In this document: one piece after another, positions 30,283 to 40,110 of the stretch | How positions within the stretch are numbered: the first letter of the stretch is position 1 | Layout: each line of letters starts with the position of its first letter | DNA from: Agrostemma githago | Taxonomy: Eukaryota > Streptophyta > Magnoliopsida > Caryophyllales > Caryophyllaceae | Reading direction: 5' to 3' | DNA: 64,000 nt | NCBI GenBank assembly: GCA_958450325.1 | Contig: OY288254.1 | Location: 33,613,577-33,677,576 of the forward strand | Translations under genes and position numbers: made by a program | The notes under the pieces: generated by a model | Databases searched by the model: none | Seen by the model: the letters and a program-made list of their open reading frames with translations, nothing else | Told to the model about the DNA's origin: nothing

Positions 30283-31150
30283 TGATGTGAGTTAGAAAGA
30301 ACTTTGAACAAGTGATTTGGTGATTGATAGTAGATCGAAATGAATGAAATAAAGTAACGAAATCAGAATGGAAAAGTTGTCGTAAGGGATGATAGAACGT
30401 AACCAAGGATAGTGTGCTAAGTGAGATAGACCTATACCTCAACAAAGCGGGTGCTAATTCAAACACTCGATTGAAATAGCGAGTATAGAGCTTGTGGCGC
30501 GACTAACTCTAATACTTTGTCTTGTGAACTACAAAGACGGAAAGAAAAAGCAAAGCTTATCTCAGATTTGTTTGATGAAAGTTGAATGATTTATGCATCT
30601 AGTGGGTGGCTATTTATAGCATACAAAAGGACCCAAAGAGAGGCCAACCAGAATAGTCAAACCTCTTGAAGTGGGTGATACAAACAAAGAAAGGGAAAAG
30701 AACTTAGACAACTAGATACAATGAATAACTGTGAACACTAGCAGCCACTATTTTGCTCCAATTCAGATGCAATGCTTCTTTGTTTGCTTTAGTAGGCTGG
30801 TGTGTTTTTGCACTTGGTTAATGCATCTTCTAGTCTTGAAAGCAATTAATCCCATTGCTGATTATTTGAACTTAGAAATCGTATTAGAGCAATGTATCAA
30901 CTAGCTCTTTTATTGAAAGTCGATAGAAAAGAAACAGTCCCGTCAAATAAATAACTTCTGCGAAATTCTCATGCACAGCTGACTTGTTCGGACCATAACT
31001 TTGTCAATACTTGTTCAATGAGCCTTCACGAATAGTCATTGGAAAGATAAGCTCGAAATCTATCTCCTCCATTTTGAATGACTACAAATTTCCAAGTATA
31101 ACTCGAGATATGGACCGATCAAAACAACACTGCAAACTGAACTCGCATCA
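30283..31150 (-). repeat. Subfamily B LTR, minus strand (5' LTR)
   Basis: 868 bp. Its U5/R part is nearly identical to the solo LTR at 55019-55786, linking subfamily B to a larger F1-type partner. Confidence 0.88.
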
Positions 31151-32225
31151 CCTCTTGTATTGTTAACATAGGGGATGATACATTAGACTCTCTTAAGCCT
31201 TCAAAACCCTAGATTAGTTCTCCACACATTAATCTTAATCTTCCTTTAATCTTCCTTTGATCTTTAGTTAATCTAGTTTAATTAGTTCTTGTATTAAGAA
31301 GTTCTTGAAGATTTCTCCAAGCTTGACATCCTTGGGGTTTATTTGGGTTCTTATTTATACAAGATTGCATCTTTTCATCTTCTTGTTGTTGGTATAATCT
31401 TCCTTTCTCTTGTTTATTGTTATTTATTCAAGTTTCAATCTTTACATATTGTTATTGTTATTGTTTGTTCATTATGGATGTTTGTTTTGTTTTCCTTTGT
31501 TTATGTTAGTTCCTTCTTGATAATGAGTGAGTAGATTACTTGTGGGGTTAGTAGGGGGATTAGGGATAGATTATGGGTGATTAGGGTTTGATTAAGGGAA
31601 AATGGTGAATCTTTGTTGTTAGTCACATATTGGGCACTCTATGTGTTTGTTGAAATGCTTGTGTGAGTTGTAGTGGCCATGCTTCCCATATTTGTGCTCA
31701 TCTTCTCATTATTTGTCTATTATGTGGATGTGTTGAGAATTGTCTTTGTCACGAGAGTGCGAACATTGGTCTACGTAGCGAGAGCCCGGACCAACCTCGA
31801 CATGGTCTACGTAGCGAGAGCCCGGACCGACTCTAGCAACTAGGTGACACCTATACCCTTGACCACCCAAATTACCCATCTACACTTATGAACCCGACCT
31901 ACCCCACTTCCTTTCATATTTGAGTCCATCCTCTTAGTTAGTCATCGTTTACTCTAGTTTATTTGTTAGTTCGATCATTAGCATTGTTTAGCATTGTTTT
32001 AGCCTAGTTCATCATTAGCTTAGTCATACCTCTTCCACCACCATAGGTTACCAATTATCGCTTCTTTTGTGTTTGTTTGGTGATTTAGTCTCGTTCTTAG
32101 GCCGACCTAGTCTAGACCTTACTTTACCGTCCCCGTGGATATCGACCTTACTTGCCCTAGCTACCCACTAGGAATAGTTGGTTTATTATTGACGGTTGGA
32201 CCCACGGCAAATCCCTCCATCAATT

Positions 32226-32243
32226 TGGCGCCGTTGCCGGGGA
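32226..32243 (+). other. Primer-binding site (tRNA-Asp) of Athila1
   Basis: TGGCGCCGTTGCCGGGGA, an 18-base complement of the 3' end of plant tRNA-Asp, three bases after the LTR end. This is the known primer type of Athila elements. Confidence 0.9.
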
Positions 32244-32448
32244 CGGTGCATTGTTTAGACTTAGTTTGCTTATTTCTAGACTTCGTTACCCTTCTTTGTG
32301 CTCTTCTGCCCTCTCTTGTGCATATTCTCTAGATTTTTCTTGTTTATTTCTTCCTTTTCTCTTTGTCTCTTGATTGTGCTTGTTTATTGTCGTTGCCTAG
32401 TGCCCATAAAGCACTAGGTGTTCTCACGTTTGTTCTAGTGTGTAGTGT
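32244..32448 (+). other. Athila1 leader
   Basis: Non-coding, T-rich. It contains a GTGCCCATAAAGCACTAG dyad that reappears in the derivative at about 47860. Confidence 0.6.
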
Positions 32449-33753
32449 ATGCCTAGGAAGGGAGGCGACTTCATTCTCTTTAATCCAGAGCCGGAGAGAC
32501 TCTTTCGAGCCTTTCGCCAACGGACGATTAACCGGGTTAGGATCTCTCAACCAAGCGCAAGCAATACCCATCAAGAGCAAGCTCAAGGAGCCGACTTTAG
32601 CGAGTCACCTCGAGAGACGGCCGAAGGGATCTTCATAAATCCCTTTGGTTCATCTGTCCATTCTTCTAGTCCTAGTTCCCCCTCTTCATCTACATCAACA
32701 CCGTCTACACCACCATCTTCTCCCTTATATCCAATTATGCCGAAGTTTTCATCTAACTCCACTTTTACGGAAGATGTCTTGCCGGGACAGGGAGCTTTAC
32801 CGGATACCTATACCGGGAATTTTGTGGCAAAGACTCATTTTATCCAACTTGTGGAGAGAAATCAATTTAGTGGTTTGCCCACCGAAGACCCGCACCAACA
32901 CATGGAGATCTTCTCCGATTATTGTGACGCTATCTCTCAAACCGGGGTTACTCAATATCAAATTCGTTGGGTACTTTTCCCGTTCTCTCTTATTGGAAAA
33001 GCGAAGCAATGGATAAAGAGTCTCGATAGGGCGACCATGGGTATCGACACTTGGAAGAAGCTTTCCTTGGCGTTTTACCAAAAATTTTACCCTCCGGAAA
33101 AGACTAATTTGCTTAGGGCCTCCATCACCGGTTTCCAACAACGGGATGAAGAGAGCCTTTATGAAGCTTGGGAGAGGTTTAAATCTTTGGTGAGATCGTG
33201 CCCCCACCATGGACTCTCACAATGGTTCTTGGTTCAACAATTTTGGAATGGTCTTTATGAGGACTCGAGAGCTATACTTAATATGGGCTCCAATGGTAGG
33301 TTCACCGAGGTCGATGACGATCAAACTTGGGCGAGAACCGAGGAGATAGTGGTGCATAATTTGCAATACTCTAGGCCTAGGAAGGCACATCGAGGAGGTA
33401 TGCATGAGGTCGATGCTATCACTAAATTAAGCATTGACCTTGGAGCTCAGTTGAAAACACACATGGAGACTATTGACAAGAAGCTCCAAAGCCACCTCAA
33501 CCAAGTCCAAGGCACTAGTTCCTCCAACCATCAATCGATTCAAGAAGTGAATGCTTTGGGACTTGCCCCTCCTTTGCCTTATTTTGGAATGTGTGATACT
33601 TGTGGAATCGTTGGTCATGATCCTATGCATTGTAGAGGAAGTATTGAGCAAGTGAACGCCTTTCAAGCGTTCAAGCAAGGTGCCTCCTATTCTAATCAAT
33701 ACCAAGCTTCCAATCAAGTTCCTCAACAACAAGCTATGCAACCTCGTGCCTAG
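32449..33753 (+). CDS. gag: Athila1 Gag with zinc knuckle
   Basis: 434 codons. The Gag capsid-like core (FVAKTHFIQLVERNQFSG, then a QWIKSL motif and the KFYPPEKT region) spans about residues 120-260, and one CCHC zinc knuckle (CDTCGIVGHDPMHC) starts at residue 382. Gag forms the virus-like particle and binds RNA. The ATG (MPRKGGD) lies 205 bp after the primer site. It ends at a TAG (33751-33753), after which the same frame stays open to 35410. The stop therefore either separates Gag from Pol by read-through or is a single nonsense mutation. Confidence 0.88.
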   Translation: MPRKGGDFILFNPEPERLFRAFRQRTINRVRISQPSASNTHQEQAQGADFSESPRETAEGIFINPFGSSVHSSSPSSPSSSTSTPSTPPSSPLYPIMPKFSSNSTFTEDVLPGQGALPDTYTGNFVAKTHFIQLVERNQFSGLPTEDPHQHMEIFSDYCDAISQTGVTQYQIRWVLFPFSLIGKAKQWIKSLDRATMGIDTWKKLSLAFYQKFYPPEKTNLLRASITGFQQRDEESLYEAWERFKSLVRSCPHHGLSQWFLVQQFWNGLYEDSRAILNMGSNGRFTEVDDDQTWARTEEIVVHNLQYSRPRKAHRGGMHEVDAITKLSIDLGAQLKTHMETIDKKLQSHLNQVQGTSSSNHQSIQEVNALGLAPPLPYFGMCDTCGIVGHDPMHCRGSIEQVNAFQAFKQGASYSNQYQASNQVPQQQAMQPRA

Positions 33754-35410
33754 GTTCCACCTCCCTTAAGGGACAACATTCACGGTTATCAAGGTTATGT
33801 GGGTAATCCAAGACCCTTCAACAACTTCAAGCAAAATAACCAAGGTACCTTCCACAACAACAATCAAGGGTTCCAACAAGGGAATTTCAATCAAGGAGGT
33901 TTCCAAGGAAACCAAAGCTTCCAAGGACAACAAAACCACAATCAAGGCGTTAATCAAGGGAATTCTCATGGGTTCCAAGGGAACCGTCAACAACAACAAG
34001 CAACACAAGGCAATCAACAAAGCAACCCTAGGAGCCGGTCTCCTATTCATGACTATGGTACTCCATTAGCCCTCACCGATACTCCGCATAATCCGTCATC
34101 TCCACCTCGAGATTTCGACATTCAAAAGACTATGATGGATGTGCAAAAGAGTACTCAAGAGTTGCAAAAAAGTCAAATGGAGATGTCAAGAATCCAACAA
34201 GAGTTCTTTGCTTATGTTCAAGGGGAAAAAGCGGTAAGAGATGCCCGTACGAAGATGCTTGAGACTCAAGTATCTCAACTTGCTTCGGGGAGCTCCTCAA
34301 GACAAAAGGGGCAACTACCTTCTCAAGGTGAAACACCGACATTTGAGCATGTAAATGCTATCACCACAAGGAGAGGTACATCTTATGACTCTCCTTCATT
34401 CCCTAGTGAGCAAGAGCCAATGCAAGAACCGACAAAGAAAATGGCATCTCCAATTCAAGAAAGCTCAAGCTTTGATAATCCAATGGAGGAACAAGTCTTA
34501 TGGGAGATCGAAAAACTCATTGAAGACAAGCTTCCCCCACTTCAAGCAGAAGAAAAAGGTAAAGGGAAAGTGCCATGTAAGAAGTCCACCTCTATTGAAC
34601 AGAACAAGTACCAAATCAAGTTGCCTTTCCCATCAAGGCAAATGAAGACTAAGGTGGATGTCCAATTTGACAAGTTCCTTAACATTGTGAAGCAATTGGA
34701 TGTGAGTGTCCCGTTCACCGAGTTACTTACCCAAATCCCGGCATATGGAAAATTCATGCGAGAAATCCTAGCTAGGAAGAGGTCCATCGACAAGGAAGAG
34801 ACAATAGCGTTCACAAGGGTGGTGAGCGAGCTTATTCAAGGTTCCACGCTTCCAAAGTTGAAGGATCCGGGTAGTTTCTCTATCCCGTGCACCATAGGCA
34901 ATTACAAGATCGAGAGAGCTATGTGTGATTTGGGTGCGAGTGTGAGCATTATTCCCTACACCATTTGTGAGCGATTAGGGATGAAGGAGCTTAAGTGTAC
35001 ATCCATTACACTCCAAATGGCCGATAAATCATTCAACCGGCCATTAGGGATGTTAGAGGACGTGCCGGTACGAATTGGGAAGTTCTTCATTCCGGTCGAC
35101 TTCATCGTGCTCGATATGCCGGAAGATGCTCACACTCCCATTATCCTTGGGCGCCCATTTCTACACACTGCCGGTGCCATGATCGACGTAAAGAATGGTA
35201 GGATCACATTTGAGTTAGGCGAAGAGAAGCTCGTGTTCGACCTCCAAGGCAACACCTCGCCTACAAATGATGAGTCTTGCAATATGATCCAACCCACAAA
35301 AGACGTCGATCTAGGGGAAGAATCGGGACAAAGCTTGAAGAAGTACTCTTATGTGCCCGATGATGATGAATCCGATTTGGAGGAGGATGAGTGCCCATAT
35401 CATGGGCTTG
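33754..35410 (+). pseudogene. pol: Athila1 Gag-Pol linker and aspartic protease, truncated
   Basis: Same frame as Gag after the TAG. A Gln/Asn-rich, low-complexity linker (about 80 residues) is followed by a coiled-coil-like segment (KSTQELQKSQMEMSRIQQEF). The protease has the active-site motif CDLGASVSIIP, with Asp at 34927-34929, and the second-half motif PIILGRPFL. The frame is cut by the Tat LTR at 35411 before RT is reached, so this copy cannot make Pol. Confidence 0.85.
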
Positions 35411-35799
35411 TGTAGACACCCGCATTTTGATCGCCAGGTGTCTATGGCAGTTTCCAAAAACCACCCGATGATGATCGGACGCTAACGTGTTTCTATGCGC
35501 TCGGATACGGGCTCAAATCCATTAATCGTTGGCTAACACACTTACGAAGTACAAATCTCACCAAACGGACCTCAAATCCAGGCCCAGTGGATCATTCCGA
35601 GTCAAACAAGACTAATTTGGGCCAAAACCGACACCGGAAATAAAACCAACTTTTCACGATTGGGTCAACCTCGGTCAAAGTCGTTTCCGAGATACACAAA
35701 ACAGCCATACAATCCTCAAAAGTCCAAGTCAAACACAAAACCCATCAAACACCCAAAGTCAAGGTCCAAAAAAATGGACCCGTACAACCCGACTGGGCC

Positions 35800-35906
35800 A
35801 CTCGATCGAGTGACCCACCCACTCGATCGAGTGGGCTTGTTTTGAGCCCGGCTGCAGGCTTCACGGGCCACTCGACCGAGTTAGCCCTTTACTCAGTCGA
35901 GTAACC
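35800..35906. promoter_or_regulatory. Palindrome cluster (CACTCGATCGAGTG type) upstream of the Tat TATA box
   Basis: Two perfect CACTCGATCGAGTG palindromes (about 35801-35814 and 35820-35833), then CACTCGACCGAGTT and ACTCAGTCGAGT. The last ends ~25 bp before the TATA box. The placement is the same as the unrelated palindromes of the Athila LTRs. Confidence 0.65.
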
Positions 35907-37021
35907 CTAATTCGGGTGCCCTAGCTTTGCCTATATAAGCAACCCTCATGCAACAACTTTTGACAACTTTTTCGAAACCTTAGAGCAACCATACACACAC
36001 ATACTACGTCTTTTACAAACCCTAATCAAACCCTAGCAATCTTACACTAGCAAAAACCCTAAACCTAGTTTTAGGAATCGAACCCGAGCCACCACAACTT
36101 AGCCTCCATACACCTCGAAGACTCTTGTGTAGAAGCCACGGTTACGAGTCCGCACCGAGACAAGAACATGTAGGTTGAGGGTGTCAAAACCCTCTCTTTT
36201 CTTCCTTTCCTCTCTTCGTCGTCCGCGTCCCTTTTTCGTCATCTTCTTTTTTTCGTTTTTTTTATTTTTTTCTTCGCATTCATAATATCGATAATACTAC
36301 TAATATCAAAGCATTAAAATATTTATCGATTTGTGTCAAATAAGAAGGATACCGGGATAAGGAAAACCGCATATACAAGTGTACCGCACACCCGTCGTCG
36401 GTCGCTTATCCCGATACCCTGACTATTTGATTATTGAGATAAATTAACTTAAACAACAATTCGTTATTATTTCTCGTCATCATCATCATTAATCTTCCAT
36501 TCATCAATTTTTAAATCAATTTTAATAAGGGTCGAAACCCGTTGACACGGATCCGACATCACAATCCCTAGGGATTTATTTCGATGTCGGAGAAGTCGAG
36601 GGAATCAAGTCCTTTTTTTTATTCAAGTAAAGCGTCGATTTTAGATTCGATACCAATTCCATAATTGGATATCGAATCTAACAATCAAGTCATATGAATT
36701 AATTAACGTGATTTGTTCATATCACGATAATTAATTTAAAACGACTAAAATCAATTTATTTTTTTTCTATTTCACTCTAATATTCCATATCGATTCAAAT
36801 AATCGAATATGGGATACAACGAGTATTCAAAATTAGAATCGAGTATAAATTCAACAATATTTATATTCGGTTCAACAAAATTCGCGATTTATAAAAAACC
36901 AAGTCGAACATAAATTGTGCAATATTTATGTCCAATTCGGTAAAATCGTCGAACTCTCAAAAATCAAAAGCAATTTCAAAATCAACAATTAAATTGCAAA
37001 CGAACCAAGTTCGTACAGGTG

Positions 37022-37246
37022 CCACTCGACCGAGTGCTTTAGCCACTCGATCGAGTGACACCCTAAATCGAGTCAGAATGTTAATTACGACCCCCACTCG
37101 ATCGAGTCTCACAATGACTCGGTCGAGTGGCCATGTACTCGACCGAGTCGGTCAATGACTCGGCCGAGTATGGTCCATAACGCAAAGCAGAATCGTCTTT
37201 TACAGGTCCAATCGATCGAGTCCATCAACCCCTCGATCGAGTGACC
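37022..37246. promoter_or_regulatory. Second palindrome cluster in the Tat LTR
   Basis: About nine copies of (C/A)ACTCG-NN-CGAGT(G) with centre AT, AC, GT, GC or CC, including perfect ACTCGATCGAGT. It lies downstream of the predicted transcription start, so it would be in the transcript at both ends of the genomic RNA. Confidence 0.6.
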
Positions 37247-38049
37247 CATAACGATTAGCACAATAAATCGTACATTATTCTATTTTCAAAACCCGGTAGT
37301 AATTTGCAATTTATGTCAACACGTGTTTAATTAATCATGTGTATTACTACCTTTTCAAACCATGCCTCTCATATTCGCATCTTTTCATCCCATCTCATAT
37401 TTGCACAAACCGTTATTATTCGTTATTTCATTACATCGTTACTAACGCGTTTTCTATTTCTTTTGTCAATTTAATTATTGTTCGTTTATTGTACTAAATG
37501 AACCCACATGCTAAAATTCCACTTTGACGTAGAATTAATTGCATTAAATTGACTTAGAAACCCGTTTCAATTCCATTCACATGTTTAGGGAAAATAAATC
37601 TTTGCATATCATTTTCCTGTTTTACTAACGCGCGTATTGTAAGTCATTCGAATTCTTAGTAGAGGCCGCTAATGTGCGGGCGAGGTTGGGTGTCCTTTGT
37701 GGGCTTCCCAACACGTACCCTCACCCCTTACTCAGAACCTCGGTTTCCGGATGCCCGAAACCGTTGGCGCACGAGAGTCATTCAATACACGGTATCCGAT
37801 AATGTCGGTATCGGTATCAAATGCAAAGGGACGAGCCCAATAAACTCTGACATTGGAAATGAGCCGTATTTTGTATACGGACCACTACGACATAGAGTGG
37901 GCTCGACTGGTTCCGAATAACCACAAAATTTGGTGGCGACTCCACATAGACCTAAATTTCAATTCGATCCATTCTCATATGGAGATTCATTCGCCTACCC
38001 AAACCCGCGCGTGGCCGCGTCGGGGTGGACCTATGTCATGTCCACAATT

Positions 38050-38067
38050 TGGCGACTCCGCTGAGGA
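38050..38067 (+). other. Primer-binding site of the Tat/Ogre-like element
   Basis: TGGCGACTCCGCTGAGGA, three bases after the LTR end. It is one base different from the TGGCGACTCCGCTGGGGA site reported for Ogre/Tat elements (tRNA-Arg type). Confidence 0.75.
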
Positions 38068-39108
38068 TTAACTGATGCGTGACTTACCATCGGCATCCTC
38101 AGGGTGAGACTCGAATAGAAATCGTTTGACAAATACAATAGGCGTTTTAGTTCTACGGCTCATGCATAACCCATATTTTCCCGGGCCGGTACTCGCGACC
38201 GACGTCCCACTATACCGTTGATGTACTCCAATATGGATATGTCAAAAGGTGTCCATAGTCGATTCGAGTGGGTTTCGCGGCATGTTCTAAGATCAACTCG
38301 ACTTAGGAAGTCCGTCCCGATCAACGTCTAGACTATGTACACTGGTATAGACCGACCGAGACATAGTATAGAGCATACATGGCATCGTTATAATGCTTGT
38401 GTGACTACGTGCTACTTGGTTTCCGAGTCGTTTTCAAAAAACCGTCAACTTTTCAAAATTACATCCTTTTCAAACTATTCGATTTCAAAACCCGGGACAC
38501 ATACCGAATTTAGGACTTATGATTTTACTCAAAATAGCCTATTTTCTAGCTGGTATGCTGCCCAAATCAAAACTCAAACTTTCAAAACCCGTGGCCCAAT
38601 GACTTTTCGTCCTCTTTTTCAGAAGTTTGGGCCATTCACCGAGTCCACTCGGTCCTTTTTCAAAAATCATCAATTTTCAAAACCTTCCACTTCTAGGACT
38701 TCCTGTATTTGGCAGTGTCGGGTCGTGTCTTAAGTTGTCAAGGTCTTTAGCGTCGAAACTCTGTCCATCTTACATCAAGAGTTTCTTCCCCATCCCAGTC
38801 CGCCTTATTAGACTAAGGCAAGGCCCACCTACGTAGGACAAACCCCTACAAAGGAGGGCCCGTCAACACAATCGATACCAAAAGTCTGGGGATGTCTCAT
38901 GTGGACCTTCCTTCGAACAGGACTAGGCCCACCCGCCGAATCATAATGAAGGCCCACATATCACAAGTCACCCGTCTAGGTGTCTTTTCCGAGTCGTTTC
39001 CCTTTTAGTCTCGTTCGGGATGTACTTTCTATTCCAGGATTTTGGGCTAGTTTCTGATTACGTGGTGTTCTTACAGACAGGCCACCCGAAACCAGACATC
39101 AACGCAAA
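38068..39108 (+). other. Tat leader, non-coding
   Basis: About 1 kb before gag with no convincing gene. Ogre elements often carry an extra ORF here; only short frames (such as 38335-38733, 132 codons, unrecognised) are seen. It contains several TTTTCAAAA-type repeats around 38430-38700. Confidence 0.45.
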
Positions 39109-39780
39109 ATGGACGAGTTGAAAAATGCTTTGACCAAGATCGAGACCCAACTGGCTGCCATCCAGGCTAACCAAGCGACTTTATCCACCCGCCTAAGCAC
39201 CGTGGAGAAAATGGCCCCAGTTGAAGGAGCTGAGCCCACTGGGCCCATAGCCGAATTGATCAGTGTTGTTCGTAGGCTCGAGGAACAAGTCCACTTATCG
39301 ACGAACAACTCGATCCACACCGAAAATGCTCGTACTTATTCACCTTTGGATAACGAGCTACCTGCCAACCTCAACTTAACGGGAATTCCTATGTTTGAGG
39401 GTACCGAAGACCCGGTCCACCACATTCGGGCTTTCAAAGACTTCATGGCCGTCAAGGGAGTGAAGTCAACTATGTTCAAGCACTTGTTCCCTTCTTCCTT
39501 GGAGAAACATCCTAAGGCCTGGTTCTACAATCTTGATTCCAAGAAATACAAAACTTGGGACGATGTGGCTACCGAGTTTGCTCGGAACTATGCCGACAAC
39601 ACTGAAATCCAGACTACAATGCGTACTCTGGAGGTAATGGCCCAAGAGCCCAAAGAAGGGTTCACAAAATATTTGCAAAGATGGAGGGCCGAGAGTGTGA
39701 AGATGGTCGAAAAGCCCATCGAAAAAGTGCTGGTGGAGGCCTTTGTCAAGAACCTCTACCAAAGGCTATCAAGGGGCTAG
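39109..39780 (+). CDS. gag: Tat Gag, N-terminal and capsid part
   Basis: 223 codons. An N-terminal coiled coil (MDELKNALTKIETQLAAIQ) is followed by a retrotransposon Gag core with IPMFEGTEDPVHHIRAFKD, WFYNLDS and YLQRWRAESVKM. It ends prematurely at TAG after LYQRLSRG; the next frame continues the sequence (GYQGASSSTN), which implies a one-base loss near 39765. At least one more frame change occurs before 40111. Confidence 0.8.
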   Translation: MDELKNALTKIETQLAAIQANQATLSTRLSTVEKMAPVEGAEPTGPIAELISVVRRLEEQVHLSTNNSIHTENARTYSPLDNELPANLNLTGIPMFEGTEDPVHHIRAFKDFMAVKGVKSTMFKHLFPSSLEKHPKAWFYNLDSKKYKTWDDVATEFARNYADNTEIQTTMRTLEVMAQEPKEGFTKYLQRWRAESVKMVEKPIEKVLVEAFVKNLYQRLSRG

Positions 39781-40110
39781 TTCGTCTACAAACAAGCCCA
39801 CACCCGCAGCTGCAACCCGCAGCATCTTTGATGAGGTAAATCTGCTCGACACCTCATCCAAAAAGAATACATCAAATCGGGTATTCACAAATATAGGGAC
39901 TACCTATACTTATGCCTTACAAAGGCTATCCTCGAAAGAGGTCTGATCCAACCAATAGGCCCAACTCCAGAGGCCCCAGTAGAGAAAAGGTCCAAATATT
40001 ATAATGCTCAGGCCTACTGTCAGTATCACCGGAGTAACAGATATGATACTGAAAAATGTTGGAAGCTAAATCACCTAATCCAAGACCTTATCGAGAGCAG
40101 GAAAATCCCA
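39781..40110 (+). pseudogene. gag: Tat Gag C-terminal region, frame-disrupted
   Basis: Out-of-frame remnants include FDEVNLLDTSSKK in one frame and YCQYHRSNRYDTEKCWKL in another. The latter is a Cys/His zinc-binding segment (C-x2-H-...-C) typical of Tat Gag before the protease. Confidence 0.65.

Larger units (their letters stand above)
27748..31150. mobile_element. Rearranged head-to-head non-autonomous insertion (subfamily B)
   Basis: Flanked by CCTCT on both sides (27743-27747 and 31151-31155). Contents: a plus-strand LTR (27748-28615), primer site and ~100 bp of internal sequence (to 28719), then a complete minus-strand element (LTR 28720-29588, internal 29589-30282, LTR 30283-31150). Both outer ends are therefore U3 ends. 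The join at 28719/28720 is an exact U5 tip against internal sequence. Confidence 0.9.
27214..32222 (+). repeat. 5' LTR of Athila1 (interrupted)
   Basis: TGATAAGTGTAG...CCCTCCATCA. With the insertion and one copy of its CCTCT duplication removed (27214-27747 plus 31156-32222), the LTR is 1601 bp, matching the 1604-bp LTR at 46114. The TATA box is at about 27731-27740, only a few bases before the insertion point. Confidence 0.9.
27214..35410 (+). mobile_element. Athila1: 5' part of an Athila-lineage retrotransposon
   Basis: 5' LTR, tRNA-Asp primer site, gag and protease coding region, then interrupted at 35411 by a Tat/Ogre-like element. RT, RNase H, integrase and 3' LTR are not in the window and may lie to the right, beyond the nested insertions. 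Its LTR carries the rearranged insertion 27748-31150. Confidence 0.88.
35411..38046 (+). repeat. 5' LTR of the Tat/Ogre-like element
   Basis: 2636 bp, TGTAGACACCC...TGTCCACA. The TATA box CTATATAAGC is at 35931-35940, with a palindrome cluster directly upstream and a second cluster ~1.1 kb downstream. The middle (36240-36960) is AT-rich. Confidence 0.85.

Noticed and set aside
32645..34645. Alternative-frame ORFs over Athila1 gag and protease (for example 32645-33016, 32797-33210, 33766-34050)
   Set aside because: Shadows of the main frame, which has clear Gag and protease motifs.
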